Assembly: GCA_013619105.1 (NCBI GenBank)
Contig: JABXKU010000028.1
Span: forward strand, 1-40,808
Origin: Desulfuromonadales bacterium
Lineage (GTDB): Bacteria > Desulfobacterota > Desulfuromonadia > Desulfuromonadales > Syntrophotaleaceae
Direction of reading: 5' to 3'
DNA length: 40,808 nucleotides
Under the pieces are notes generated by a model. The model was given only the letters and a program-made list of their open reading frames with translations, had not been told where the DNA came from and searched no databases. This document shows, piece by piece, positions 15,829 through 24,418 of this stretch. The position numbers and the translations under genes were made by a program. Each line of letters opens with the position of its first letter. Positions within the stretch are counted from its first letter, which is position 1.

Positions 15829-17118
15829 CTAGGAACTAAGGCGTCCCTGCAAAGTCTGCTCAGAGAACTTGTCGACCATCACGGACAGCAACTGCCCCTC
15901 AAGTCCGGCCGGTCCAGGAAAAGTCACCTGCAGATAGTTGCCACTCAGGCCCTTGCAGAGTCCGTCCCGCCGCCCACCTTCTACCACCACTTGTAATGGA
16001 CGATCGAGAAAACGTCGAGCAAAGTTCTGTTGTTTTTGTTCGCCAAGGATGCGCAGCTTTGCAGCTCGCTCTTTGGCCAGCGGCCCTGGCACCTGGTCGG
16101 GAAAATCTGAAGCGGGAGTACCCGGTCGACGGCTGTAGGGAAAAACGTGCAAGTGGCTGATCGGCAACTGTTCAATCAGACTTCGGGTATTTTCAAACTC
16201 CCCTTCCGTCTCTCCGGGAAAACCGGTAATCACATCGAGACCGATGGCCGCTTCCGGCAACCTCTCGATGATCTGCTGTACCAGATCAGCAAAAAAACTG
16301 CCGCTATAGTGGCGATTCATACGCTGCAAAACTGCATCGTCCCCCGATTGCAGAGGGATATGAAAGTGGGGGCAGAGGATGCTAGAAGTTGCTACAGCTT
16401 CAATCAGGGCATCATCAATCTCTTGAGGCTCGATGGATCCAAGTCGCAGCCGCACCAGATCGGTCTCCTCCTCGATCCGTTGCACCAGGTGCAGCAGACT
16501 GATAGGCGAATCCAAATCCTTGCCATAGCCCCCGATATGGATACCGGTCAGCACCACCTCTTGGAATCCACTCTTTACCAATTCCCGTATCTGGACGAGA
16601 ACTTGGTCAGGCGGCACCGAACGACTCGCGCCGCGAGCATAGGGGATGATGCAGTAAGAACAGTAGGCGTCGCAGCCATTTTGAATTTGAGCAAAAGCGC
16701 GACTACGTCCGGCGAAACTTGTCAGGGACAAAGCCGGACCGGCCTGCTGGCGAATATCGCCAACCTGCACCCGAGGCCCCTGCGCCATGAGGCGTTGCAA
16801 CAGGTCGCGCTTTTCCTCGTTGCCAATGACCAGAGACACCCCCGGAAGATCGGACAGGGCTGCGGGATCGACCTGTGCGTAGCAGCCGGTTACGACAATA
16901 CGGCACTCTGAGTTATGCCGCCTGGCACGGCGGATCAGGTTGCGCGACTGGCTATCCGTAGCCGAAGTCACCGTGCAGGTGTTGATGATCACTAGATCCG
17001 CACCTTCGGCAAAAGGTACAGGCCGATAACCGGCCACCGTCAAGGATTCCTCCATGGCCGCCGACTCAAACTGGTTGGTTTTACAGCCGAGGGTAGCGAT
17101 GGCAAAGCGGCAGCTCAT
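15829..17118 (-). CDS. mtaB: tRNA t6A37 methylthiotransferase MtaB
   Basis: A radical SAM methylthiotransferase that converts t6A37 to ms2t6A37 in tRNA-Lys. The 429 residues (from the ATG at 17118) show the N-terminal UPF0004 cluster cysteines in LGCKTNQ, INTCTVTS and VTGCYAQ, then the radical SAM motif NGCDAYCSYCIIPYARG (CxxxCxxC), VVLTGIHIGGYG, LGSIEPQE, IPLQSGDD and a C-terminal TRAM domain. The CKTNQ start separates MtaB from MiaB and RimO. An upstream in-frame GTG exists, but the ATG at 17118 overlaps the mnmA stop as ATGA, which argues for coupling. The enzyme needs two 4Fe-4S clusters, consistent with its position at the end of the isc gene run. Confidence 0.95.
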   Translation of the reverse strand: MSCRFAIATLGCKTNQFESAAMEESLTVAGYRPVPFAEGADLVIINTCTVTSATDSQSRNLIRRARRHNSECRIVVTGCYAQVDPAALSDLPGVSLVIGNEEKRDLLQRLMAQGPRVQVGDIRQQAGPALSLTSFAGRSRAFAQIQNGCDAYCSYCIIPYARGASRSVPPDQVLVQIRELVKSGFQEVVLTGIHIGGYGKDLDSPISLLHLVQRIEEETDLVRLRLGSIEPQEIDDALIEAVATSSILCPHFHIPLQSGDDAVLQRMNRHYSGSFFADLVQQIIERLPEAAIGLDVITGFPGETEGEFENTRSLIEQLPISHLHVFPYSRRPGTPASDFPDQVPGPLAKERAAKLRILGEQKQQNFARRFLDRPLQVVVEGGRRDGLCKGLSGNYLQVTFPGPAGLEGQLLSVMVDKFSEQTLQGRLSS

Positions 17119-18146
17119 GCGATCCACCCGCCTCCAAGCACTAAATCATCATCATAAAAAACCGCCGCCTGCCCGGGGGTGACGCCCTTCTCCGGCGCGT
17201 CGAAAACCACCCGACAGCGGCCCTCGCCTAGGACAGTAACCGTAGCTGGCGCTTCCTTGTGACGATAACGAATCCGCACCCGGCAGCGTAACGGTTCGGA
17301 CGGTTCGGCAATAATCCAGTTGCAGTCGGTCACCATCAACTCGCTGGCATCCAGGTGACGGCGTTCACCGACCACCACCTGTCGTTGGGCGGCATCGAGT
17401 CGCACCACGAACAGTGGCTCGGACCAGGCCAGACCGAGGCCCCGTCGTTGACCGACGGTGTAGCGATGGGTTCCGGCATGGCGGCCGAGTACCTGGCCAC
17501 CGACATGTACAATTTCGCCACTGCGGTCGGCAACCGGACATTGTTCTTCCAAAAAGCCGATATAGTCCCCATCAGGGATAAAACAGATATCTTGGCTATC
17601 GCTTTTGGTAGCTACCGCCAATTGCATTTTTAAGGCTTGAGCGCGGACCTGGTCCTTATCCATCTCGCCAAGGGGGAAACAGACTCGGCTGAGCTGCTCT
17701 TGGGTCAGGGTAAAAAGGAAATAGCTCTGATCCTTATGGACACTGTGACCCTTGGCCAGCAGATAACGCCCATCGCGCTGAACTACCCGCACATAGTGCC
17801 CGGTGGCCAGGTAATCGGCACCGAGGGCTTGAGCTTGATCGAGCAGCAGGCGAAACTTGAAAGCTTGATTGCACAGCACGCAGGGGTTAGGGGTGCGCCC
17901 TTGTAGATACTCACTACAGAAAGGCTTCACAACCCGCTGCTGAAACTCCTCGCGCAGATCGACCAGATGAAAGGGTATGCCGAGCTGATCAGCGACTCGA
18001 CGAGCATCAACAGCCACATCCACCGGGCCATCCCAGACCCGCATGGTCAAGCCCTGCACTTCATGTCCCTGCTGTTGCAATAAGGCGGCCGTCACGCTGG
18101 AATCTACACCGCCGCTCATGGCGACCATGATTCGTTTTTTATCCAT
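17115..18146 (-). CDS. mnmA: tRNA-uridine 2-sulfurtransferase MnmA
   Basis: MnmA thiolates U34 of tRNA-Lys, -Glu and -Gln using persulfide sulfur ultimately from a cysteine desulfurase. The 343 residues have the PP-loop MSGGVDSSVTAALL, GLTMRVWDG, the first catalytic cysteine in NPCVLCNQ, DYLATGHYVR, the HKDQSYFLFTL segment, and the second catalytic cysteine in QDICFIPDGDY, followed by the TVGQRRGLG domain. I start it at the ATG at 18146, which has AAGGA five bases upstream; an earlier ATG at 18170 has no usable spacing and is not conserved-looking. It follows iscU by 130 bp and overlaps mtaB by 4 bp, placing sulfur donor and consumer genes together. Confidence 0.96.
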   Translation of the reverse strand: MDKKRIMVAMSGGVDSSVTAALLQQQGHEVQGLTMRVWDGPVDVAVDARRVADQLGIPFHLVDLREEFQQRVVKPFCSEYLQGRTPNPCVLCNQAFKFRLLLDQAQALGADYLATGHYVRVVQRDGRYLLAKGHSVHKDQSYFLFTLTQEQLSRVCFPLGEMDKDQVRAQALKMQLAVATKSDSQDICFIPDGDYIGFLEEQCPVADRSGEIVHVGGQVLGRHAGTHRYTVGQRRGLGLAWSEPLFVVRLDAAQRQVVVGERRHLDASELMVTDCNWIIAEPSEPLRCRVRIRYRHKEAPATVTVLGEGRCRVVFDAPEKGVTPGQAAVFYDDDLVLGGGWIA

Positions 18147-18276
18147 TACGATCCTTGATGGCTTACCCATCCTCTGAGTTTTTTGAATGCATCAATCCTT
18201 GCGGCTTATAAAGAAGGCCATCCGCAGAAACGGATGGCCCTCGAACAAAGCATCTGCGTCTCGGTGGAAAGTACCC

Positions 18277-18645
18277 TCAGGCACCTTCTCCCTGGTAATT
18301 CTTGATGGCATCGTGCAAAGCGTCTGCTGCCAGGTTGGAGCAGTGCAGCTTGGGATCCGGCAGGCCGTCAAGGGCTTCGGCAACCGCATCATTAGTCAGA
18401 GCCTGGGCCTCGTCAAGAGTCTTGCCGATGACCAGTTCAGACATCATGGAGGAAGAAGCGATCGCTGCGCCGCAGCCATAAGTTTGAAATTTCAGATCCT
18501 CAATAACCCCATCGACAACCTTGAGAAAGACCTTCATGCGGTCGCCACAGGATGAACTGACTTTTTCGCCGATGCCATCGGCGTCGATAATGACCCCGAC
18601 ATTACGGGGATTGGTGAAGTGATCTATGACCTTATCGGAATACAT
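18277..18645 (-). CDS. iscU: Fe-S cluster scaffold protein IscU
   Basis: A 122-residue scaffold on which 2Fe-2S clusters are built from IscS sulfur. It begins MYSDKVIDHFTNPRNVG, as IscU/NifU N-domains do. The three cluster cysteines are Cys33 (SSSCGDRM, with Asp35), Cys58 (YGCGAAIASSS) and Cys102 (LHCSNLA, with His101). The usual GAPACGD is replaced by SSSCGD, a small departure before the first cysteine. The LPPVK chaperone (HscA) recognition motif is LPDPK here, and no hscA, hscB or fdx genes follow, so chaperone-free release is possible. ATG at 18645 has AGGAG. It is separated from iscS by 231 bp holding a structured repeat. Confidence 0.95.
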   Translation of the reverse strand: MYSDKVIDHFTNPRNVGVIIDADGIGEKVSSSCGDRMKVFLKVVDGVIEDLKFQTYGCGAAIASSSMMSELVIGKTLDEAQALTNDAVAEALDGLPDPKLHCSNLAADALHDAIKNYQGEGA

Positions 18646-18740
18646 TGCAGACTCCTTTTGTTCTCATTGGATATGGTTATAGCCCGACGATAAGCGTCAG
18701 GGCATAAATTACAAACATACGTGGTTGAACACAACAACAG

Positions 18741-18881
18741 GTTTCCGAATCGGAAACGAGCAGTTTTTTCCAAGGTCAAGGAAATCAAGCGCTTGCACGG
18801 AGGCGTAGCTGTTTACGCCGCACACGCAAGGGCGCGGATTGACGCCGAGATTGGGGAAAAGGGCCGTTTCCAGGCGGAAAC
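18741..18881. repeat. Structured intergenic element between iscS and iscU
   Basis: A 141-bp block bounded by two hairpins that both use GTTTCC/GGAAAC: GTTTCCGA/TCGGAAAC at 18741-18757 and GTTTCC/GGAAAC at 18866-18881. Inside is a nested stem: outer arms GCGCTTGC (18789-18796) and GCAAGGGCGC (18826-18835), inner arms GGCGTA/TACGCC (18802-18807 and 18814-18819). The last base is the first base (on the plus strand) of the iscS stop codon. The form is that of a small non-autonomous repeat. No second copy occurs in this window. Confidence 0.6.
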
Positions 18882-20053
18882 TAACTGGCTGCCCGCTCAC
18901 TGTAAAAGGGACTCATGTCTCGCAGCTTCTGAATAATCTCAGGTAAGATTTCCAACACGAAATCGACATCTTCTTCGGTGTTGTCCAGGCCGAGGCCGAA
19001 ACGAATGTTGCTATTGGCCATCATGGCATCGACTCCCATAGCACCAATCACGTGGGATTGGCCAAAAGAGTCGGACATGCAGGCCGAACCGCTCGATGCC
19101 GCCACGCCCTTCATATCAAGGAACAACAGAATCGCCTCGCCCTCAATGTAAGCGAAACTTATATTCAGCGTGTTGGGCAGACGTTGCTGGCGATGACCAT
19201 TAACCTGAACCTCAGGAATGCTCGATAGAATACCTTGTTCCAAACGGTCGCGCAAGGCGCGAATACGGCCTTCCTGAACGGCCAGATCAGCTGCGGCCAG
19301 TTTACAGGCCACGCCCAGACCGACGATGCCCGGTACGTTATGAGTACCGGCGCGCTTATTGCGCTCCTGATGGCCGCCGTGAAACAGCGGCGTCAGACCC
19401 ATGCCTTTACGCACATAGAGAGCACCAACCCCCTTCGGGGCTCCGAATTTATGACCAGAGATCGTCAGCAGGTCGACCTCGGAGGCGCGCACATCGACGG
19501 GCACCCGACCCACCGCCTGCACTGCATCGGTATGAAAGCGCACTTTATGTTTACGGGCAATGGCCCCAATTTCCGCGACAGGAAACAGGGTGCCGGTTTC
19601 GTTGTTGCCCCACATAGCTGAGATAAGAATGGTCCGCTCGCAAATGGCCGCTTCCAGCTCTGCCAAATCGATCATGCCTTCACCATCGACGGCCAGCACA
19701 GTGACTTCGAAGCCTTGTTTCTCAAGATACTTACAGCAATTAAGCACCGCCGGATGCTCAACAGCCGTCGTAATAATGTGGTTACCCTTGTCCCGCAAAA
19801 ATTCCGCGCTGCCCTTAATGGCCAGGGCATCACCCTCACTGCCACAAGAGGTAAAGATGATCTCCTCCGGCTGGCAGTTGATCAGTGCCGCGACCTGGGC
19901 CCGCGCTCCATCGACGGCGCTACTCACGGACTTACCGGCCCAGTGAATGCTGGACGGATTGCCGAACTGTTCCTTATAAAAAGGCAACATCGCCTCCAAC
20001 ACTGCCGGACGCACCGCGGTGGTGGCATTGTTATCCATGTAGATCCGTTTCAC
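18881..20053 (-). CDS. iscS: Cysteine desulfurase (IscS/NifS type)
   Basis: This PLP enzyme removes sulfur from cysteine as an enzyme persulfide, feeding IscU and MnmA. From the GTG at 20053 it has 390 residues: IYMDNNATT (4-12), EHPAVLN (99-105), NNETGT (150-155), the PLP lysine in TISGHKFGAPKG (Lys202), HGGHQERNKRAGT, and the persulfide cysteine in SSGSACMSDS (Cys325). The GNNETG and short loop around Cys325 resemble NifS as much as IscS. The GTG start has GGAGG seven bases upstream and overlaps the iscR stop as GTGA. A longer frame upstream runs through iscR and is not real. The stop codon is at the edge of a repeat element, so the very end of the protein may have been reshaped. Confidence 0.95.
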   Translation of the reverse strand: MKRIYMDNNATTAVRPAVLEAMLPFYKEQFGNPSSIHWAGKSVSSAVDGARAQVAALINCQPEEIIFTSCGSEGDALAIKGSAEFLRDKGNHIITTAVEHPAVLNCCKYLEKQGFEVTVLAVDGEGMIDLAELEAAICERTILISAMWGNNETGTLFPVAEIGAIARKHKVRFHTDAVQAVGRVPVDVRASEVDLLTISGHKFGAPKGVGALYVRKGMGLTPLFHGGHQERNKRAGTHNVPGIVGLGVACKLAAADLAVQEGRIRALRDRLEQGILSSIPEVQVNGHRQQRLPNTLNISFAYIEGEAILLFLDMKGVAASSGSACMSDSFGQSHVIGAMGVDAMMANSNIRFGLGLDNTEEDVDFVLEILPEIIQKLRDMSPFYSERAAS

Positions 20054-20517
20054 TGTTCTTCCTCCAAATGACATATGCTCCGCGGGCCGCTTGCGGCCGG
20101 GGCTAGCTGTTCCATGGCATCTTTGGTCAAATCCGCCAGGGTAATCGATGACAGGAAGTGGCGAATGCGCCGGCCAAGCCCTTCCCAAACCGTATGGGTG
20201 ATGCACTGCTCGTCGCAGTTACAGCGCCCCTCCTCATCCATGCAGGCCACCGGCACCAGGGTCTGCTCGACACTTTCGATAATTTCGTGAATACGTATCT
20301 CGTCTGCTGGCCGTCCTAACACATAACCGCCACCGGGCCCGCGAATACTGCTCACCAGACCGGCACGACGCAACTTGACGAAGATCTGCTCAAGAAACGA
20401 TAAAGAGATATCTTCCTTGGCAGCGATTGTCTTACTCGAAACCGGACCATCCTCGACACAGAGGTTCAGCCGGACCATGGCTCGGACCGCGTATTGGGCC
20501 TTATTAGAGATGCGCAT
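20050..20517 (-). CDS. iscR: Rrf2-family Fe-S regulator IscR
   Basis: A 155-residue winged-helix regulator. MRISNKAQYAVRAMVRL begins the DNA-binding domain; LSFLEQIFVKLRRAGLVSSIRGPGGGYVLGR is the recognition helix and wing. Cluster ligand candidates are Cys92, Cys99 or Cys101, Cys105 and His108, close to the E. coli IscR set (Cys92, 98, 104, His107). It probably binds a 2Fe-2S cluster and represses this operon when cluster supply is adequate. It sits between cysE (3 bp away) and iscS (4-bp overlap), so it would control its own cluster of sulfur genes. No IscR operator could be picked with confidence upstream of cysE. Confidence 0.94.
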   Translation of the reverse strand: MRISNKAQYAVRAMVRLNLCVEDGPVSSKTIAAKEDISLSFLEQIFVKLRRAGLVSSIRGPGGGYVLGRPADEIRIHEIIESVEQTLVPVACMDEEGRCNCDEQCITHTVWEGLGRRIRHFLSSITLADLTKDAMEQLAPAASGPRSICHLEEEQ

Positions 20518-20520
20518 GGC

Positions 20521-21213
20521 TCAGTCCCGTCCCTGCTGCGCCGCTTCAGCTGTTTGCTCGTTCACCGCAGCTTCGCCGGTCAGTTCCTGCACCCGAGTTT
20601 CCAGAGAATTCAACCGATCGAATAGACAATGCAGGGCCTGGGCACCGGGATCTGGCAGCTGGCCGTGTTCAAGGTCCTGTTTTTCCACGTTGCGCGTACC
20701 GTTGGCATAAACCACCCGACCCGGTACTCCGACCACCGTCGAATTGACAGGTACTTCCTTGACCACTACCGAATTAGAGCCGATCTTGCTGTTGTCACCC
20801 ACCTTGAAAGGACCAAGTACCTTAGCCCCGGCACCGACCACCACGTTATTGCCCAGAGTCGGGTGACGCTTCTCCTTGGCCCACGAGGTACCGCCCAGGG
20901 TGACGCCGTGATAGAGGGTGCAGCCGTCACCGATCTCCGTGGTTTCACCGACCACCACCCCCATACCATGATCGATAAAAAAGCGGCGACCGATGTGGGC
21001 ACCGGGGTGGATTTCAATACCGGTGAAAAAACGACCAAGATGGGAGATGAACCGGCCCAGAAAGTACCACTTGCGTAGCCATAAAGCGTGGGCCAAACGA
21101 TAAAATAGCAGGGCATGAAAACCTGGATAACAGAAAAGGATCTCCAAAACGCTTCGCGCTGCAGGGTCCCGTTCGAATACTGTGTTCAGATCTTCTTTTA
21201 GCAACTCAAGCAA
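20521..21213 (-). CDS. cysE: Serine O-acetyltransferase
   Basis: CysE makes O-acetylserine from serine and acetyl-CoA, the precursor of cysteine. It has the N-terminal helical part ([18 protein letters not shown], then FYRLAHALW), and the left-handed beta-helix with hexapeptide repeats: [59 protein letters not shown]. The start is uncertain. The TTG at 21213 gives a typical family N-terminus and has a GAGG eight bases upstream; an ATG at 21249 would add 12 residues without a ribosome binding site. The C-terminal 60 residues after GTRN are variable and charged. It heads the cysE-iscR-iscS run, tying cysteine supply to desulfurase use. Confidence 0.94.
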   Translation of the reverse strand: MLELLKEDLNTVFERDPAARSVLEILFCYPGFHALLFYRLAHALWLRKWYFLGRFISHLGRFFTGIEIHPGAHIGRRFFIDHGMGVVVGETTEIGDGCTLYHGVTLGGTSWAKEKRHPTLGNNVVVGAGAKVLGPFKVGDNSKIGSNSVVVKEVPVNSTVVGVPGRVVYANGTRNVEKQDLEHGQLPDPGAQALHCLFDRLNSLETRVQELTGEAAVNEQTAEAAQQGRD

Positions 21214-21317
21214 TGGCCCGACCTCGCAAGGATAGTAACGGCCCGTCATCCAGGCCGAATTTACGCCATAATTAACATACCTGAGCAAAAGCGTCAACTA
21301 TTATTGTCGTCAGAGGA

Positions 21318-21497
21318 TCAGAACTGAGCGCCGGCCTCCGCCGGGCCTTCTAAGCGCGGAGTAACCCAGCCTATATCGAAGGCCCGACCGCAGGAAGGGC
21401 AGATCAAACCGATGCAATGCTGCTCTCCATCGGGCTTAAAATAGACGTGAAAACCCCGGGTATAGCCACATTCACGACAAGTACGAAACTCTTCCAT
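21318..21497 (-). CDS. Small zinc-ribbon protein, 59 residues
   Basis: A short gene read from ATG 21497 to TGA 21318, with a strong AAGGAGG ribosome binding site six bases from the start. The protein begins MEEFRTCRECGYTRGFHVYF and carries two CxxC knuckles, Cys7/Cys10 (CREC) and Cys33/Cys36 (CPSC), the spacing of a zinc ribbon, plus aromatic residues between them. I do not recognise a named family. It lies between a thioesterase gene and cysE on the same strand, so it may be co-transcribed with the cysE-isc genes. Its reality rests on the ribosome binding site and paired cysteines. A role in metal or RNA binding is only a guess. Confidence 0.75.
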   Translation of the reverse strand: MEEFRTCRECGYTRGFHVYFKPDGEQHCIGLICPSCGRAFDIGWVTPRLEGPAEAGAQF

Positions 21498-21678
21498 AAC
21501 ATGCCTCCTTGCTCTGGGAGCGACGATAGGTTCTACTCTTTCTAAATACCTTGAAAGCTTTCTGCGTTAGCGAAATACTCTTAAGCACACCCTACCCCGG
21601 GACAAAAACAAAGACCCCCGAAGGTTTTGGGTGGCACCATTAGAGTGCCGCTATTCCACCTTTCCCTTCGCAACAGGG

Positions 21679-22098
21679 CTATTCCTGTGGCAATTCCTCA
21701 AAAACAGTCACTGCCTGACGAAAATCAACGGGTAAACGACGGGGTTTCCGAGCTTCATAATCAAAAGCCACCAGAGCGGTGGTACCTTCAGCGGTGACCT
21801 CCCCCTGTCGCTCAATACGATAGCTCATGATTAGGGACGAACGGCGCAATTCCGCGATGCGCACTCCGATCTGCAGTTCCTCGCCGAGAAACATCTCGGC
21901 TTTGTACTGGACATGGGCCTCGGGAAGAATAATACCGCAGCCGCCGATATCCATCTCGCTAAAGGGCCCAAGCTGCTGCAGATAACCGATGCGGCCATCC
22001 TGAAAAAAACTCAGTACCGCGGCATTGGAAACATGCCCACCATAGTTGATATCACTAATACGCACCCGATAGGGCATGACAAAACGATAACCTTCCAC
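21679..22098 (-). CDS. Acyl-CoA thioesterase, 4HBT hotdog fold
   Basis: A 139-residue hotdog-fold protein of the 4-hydroxybenzoyl-CoA thioesterase/YbgC/FadM kind. The start MPYRVRISDINYGGHVSNAAVLSFFQDGR corresponds to the catalytic region, where family members have an aspartate followed by a Y/H-GHVSN motif; GIILPEAHVQYKAEMFLGEELQI and FDYEARKPRRLP follow. The thioester substrate cannot be told from the sequence. ATG at 22098 has AGGAG upstream. It is 79 bp downstream of mutM on the same strand. A GGCAC/GTGCC hairpin and a T-rich stretch lie after its stop at about 21600-21650, a possible weak terminator before the zinc-ribbon gene. Confidence 0.87.
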   Translation of the reverse strand: MEGYRFVMPYRVRISDINYGGHVSNAAVLSFFQDGRIGYLQQLGPFSEMDIGGCGIILPEAHVQYKAEMFLGEELQIGVRIAELRRSSLIMSYRIERQGEVTAEGTTALVAFDYEARKPRRLPVDFRQAVTVFEELPQE

Positions 22099-22177
22099 AA
22101 CATACTCCTGGTTGAAAGCCGACTATGAGGTTGCGGCTTTAAAAATCGTGTTTAAAAAGGATAGCGAAAATTCGCGA

Positions 22178-22993
22178 TCACCGCTGGCATTGTCGGCAAA
22201 AATAAGTCGAACGCTGGCCGAGTTGAATTTTGATAATTTCCTGGCCGCAGATGGAACAAGGCTGACCATCCCGACCGTAGACCTGCAACTGCTGAGTAAA
22301 GTAACCAGGGCGCCCATCCTGATCGCTAAAATCCCGCAGGGTGGTACCTCCGGCGGCGATGGCCTCCAACAGCACTTGGCGAATGACTTCGGCAAGTCGA
22401 TGGTAGCGCGCTAGAGAGATTCGCCCTGCAGCCCGAGCAGGATCGATGCCAGCACGAAACAGCGACTCACTCGCGTAGATGTTGCCGACACCCACCACCA
22501 CCTTGGAGTCCATGATGAAGGGTTTAACGGCCAGGCGGCGTCCCTTGCTCCGCTGATACAGGTAAGCACCGCCCAACTCCTCCGATAAAGGCTCGGGACC
22601 GAGGTCCGCTAACAATGGATGGAGCATGGGGTCGCCATCGAGCCACAGCATGGCGCCAAAACGGCGCACATCGTTAAGACGTAAACAGAGCCCACCAGCG
22701 AACTCAATATCAACATGATCATGTTTACCAGGTGCGTGAGGTTGCTGCAGAACACGTAGAAACCCACTCATACCCAGATGGATCAACAACGTACCAACCT
22801 TGGTGCGCAGCAACAGGTATTTAGCCCGCCGCTCAACCTCATACACGGTCTGACCGCAAAGCCGGTTGGCCAGATCAGCAGGTATCGGCCAGCGCAGCCT
22901 CGGGGTGCGCACCACCACCTGAGTGACACAGCGCCCCCTGATAAAGGGTTCAATACCACAACGAATGGTTTCTACTTCGGGCAACTCGGGCAT
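22178..22993 (-). CDS. mutM: Formamidopyrimidine-DNA glycosylase MutM (Fpg)
   Basis: This base-excision repair enzyme removes 8-oxoguanine and formamidopyrimidines and cuts the abasic site. After Met comes the catalytic PELPEVETI (Pro at the mature N-terminus is the nucleophile, Glu next to it). RRAKYLLL carries the conserved beta-strand lysine, followed by HLGMSG, RRFGAMLW, the helix-two-turn-helix around GVGNIYASE, and the C-terminal zinc finger CSICGQEI...YFCRQCQR. The 271 residues are complete. ATG at 22993 overlaps the stop of the upstream transporter by one base (TGATG), so translation may be coupled. Confidence 0.97.
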   Translation of the reverse strand: MPELPEVETIRCGIEPFIRGRCVTQVVVRTPRLRWPIPADLANRLCGQTVYEVERRAKYLLLRTKVGTLLIHLGMSGFLRVLQQPHAPGKHDHVDIEFAGGLCLRLNDVRRFGAMLWLDGDPMLHPLLADLGPEPLSEELGGAYLYQRSKGRRLAVKPFIMDSKVVVGVGNIYASESLFRAGIDPARAAGRISLARYHRLAEVIRQVLLEAIAAGGTTLRDFSDQDGRPGYFTQQLQVYGRDGQPCSICGQEIIKIQLGQRSTYFCRQCQR

Positions 22994-24354
22994 CAGCGAA
23001 ATACTCCCATCTGGTTGAGCAGCACAATGATGACCGCCGCAGGAGCCACATAGCGCAGCAACAGTTGCCAGCTATGAACCCAACGCTGCTGTTGGCGCCC
23101 AGCTCCTAGCTCAGCCAGAGAATGGCGACGGGGCCACACCCAACCAATATAAATAGCCACCAACAGGCCGCCGAGAGGCAACAGATAGGAAGAGACCAAC
23201 AGATCGCAGGCCTCAAAAAACGTACGACCGAAAAAAGGCTTAAAGTCTTGCCACAGATTGAAAGACAAGGCACTGGGCACACCGACCAGAAAAGCCGCGA
23301 TGCCCACCAGGCCGGCAGCACGCCAGCGGGGCCAGCTCTTTTCGTCGACCAGATAAGCGACAGTTACTTCAAGCATGGAGATAGACGAGGACAGGGCCGC
23401 AAAAGCCAATAACAAAAAGAATAACAGGGCCAGCACAGAGCCGAAGGGCAATTCGAGAAGCAGGATCGGCAAAGTCTGAAAGACCAGGCCCGGTCCGGAG
23501 CCCGGCTCGATACCGGCGGTAAAAGCAACTGAAAAGATCGTCAGGGCCGCAAGTAAAGCCATCAGGGTGTCTAACAGGGCGATACGCAGGGCCAGGCCAC
23601 CAAGATCAGCCTCGGGATCGAGATAGGAGGCGTAGGTGATCATGGTGCCGGCCCCAAGGGACAGGGTGAAAAAGGCGTGGCCCACAGCGTCAAGCAGAGC
23701 CTGGGGAGTCAGAGCGGAGAAATCGGCCTGGAACATAAAACGAAGCGCCGGTACACCACCCGACGACATTAAGCCACGACCGAACAGAACCAGCAGCAGA
23801 ATGAAGAGAGCCGGCATCAAAATACGGCTGCAGCGCTCAATGCCATCCCGCACGCCGCCAAGAACAATGGCTACTGTCGCAACGACAAACACCCCCTGCC
23901 AGAAGATTACCCGGCCCGGCGAGGAAACCAAGACCCCGAACAACCCTTCGATCTCAACGGGACTGCGGCCGCGCAGGGCGCCACTAGCGGCCATAACCAC
24001 GTAATCGAAACTCCAGCCTGCCACCACCGCATAGAAGGACAAAAGGATAAAGGACGCGGCGACTCCGACCCACCCGACAATCATCCAGGGACTGCCAGGT
24101 CTTTCAAGAACCGCGAAGCAGCCAACAGCATCCCGTCGTCCTTGGCGGCCGATCAGAAGTTCGGCCATCAGGATCGGCACCCCGACCAGGGCGATACAGG
24201 CCAAATAGACTAGCACAAAGGCCCCACCGCCATGCTGGCCAGTGATATAGGGGAACTTCCAGATATTACCGAGGCCGATGGCGCTGCCGGCGGCGGCCAA
24301 CACGAAGCCGAAGCGGCTCGCCCACAGGACCCGAGGCCGATTACTGCCGTTCAT
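22993..24354 (-). CDS. Neurotransmitter:sodium symporter (NSS/SNF) family transporter
   Basis: A 453-residue membrane protein with about eleven to twelve hydrophobic segments. The first carries the family signature RFGFVLAAAGSAIGLGNIWKFPYITGQHGGGAFVLVYL, which in LeuT forms the unwound helix 1 that binds Na+ and substrate. SLGAGTMITYASYL in the sixth segment and the FAALSSSISMLEVTVAYLVDE stretch are also typical. Bacterial relatives import amino acids with Na+; the substrate is not identifiable here. ATG at 24354 follows AAGGA. It overlaps mutM by one base, an apparently accidental operon partner. Confidence 0.93.
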   Translation of the reverse strand: MNGSNRPRVLWASRFGFVLAAAGSAIGLGNIWKFPYITGQHGGGAFVLVYLACIALVGVPILMAELLIGRQGRRDAVGCFAVLERPGSPWMIVGWVGVAASFILLSFYAVVAGWSFDYVVMAASGALRGRSPVEIEGLFGVLVSSPGRVIFWQGVFVVATVAIVLGGVRDGIERCSRILMPALFILLLVLFGRGLMSSGGVPALRFMFQADFSALTPQALLDAVGHAFFTLSLGAGTMITYASYLDPEADLGGLALRIALLDTLMALLAALTIFSVAFTAGIEPGSGPGLVFQTLPILLLELPFGSVLALLFFLLLAFAALSSSISMLEVTVAYLVDEKSWPRWRAAGLVGIAAFLVGVPSALSFNLWQDFKPFFGRTFFEACDLLVSSYLLPLGGLLVAIYIGWVWPRRHSLAELGAGRQQQRWVHSWQLLLRYVAPAAVIIVLLNQMGVFR

Positions 24355-24418
24355 GAACTAAATCCTTGCTCGGCTGAGGTCATACCGCCCTCCCCTTGCC
24401 ATTCAATTAGTGCTACAG

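Noticed and set aside
18881-20206. Longer iscS reading frame beginning at 20206
   Set aside because: The added 51 residues lie inside iscR in another frame and precede the conserved IYMDNNATT start; GTG 20053 has a strong ribosome binding site.
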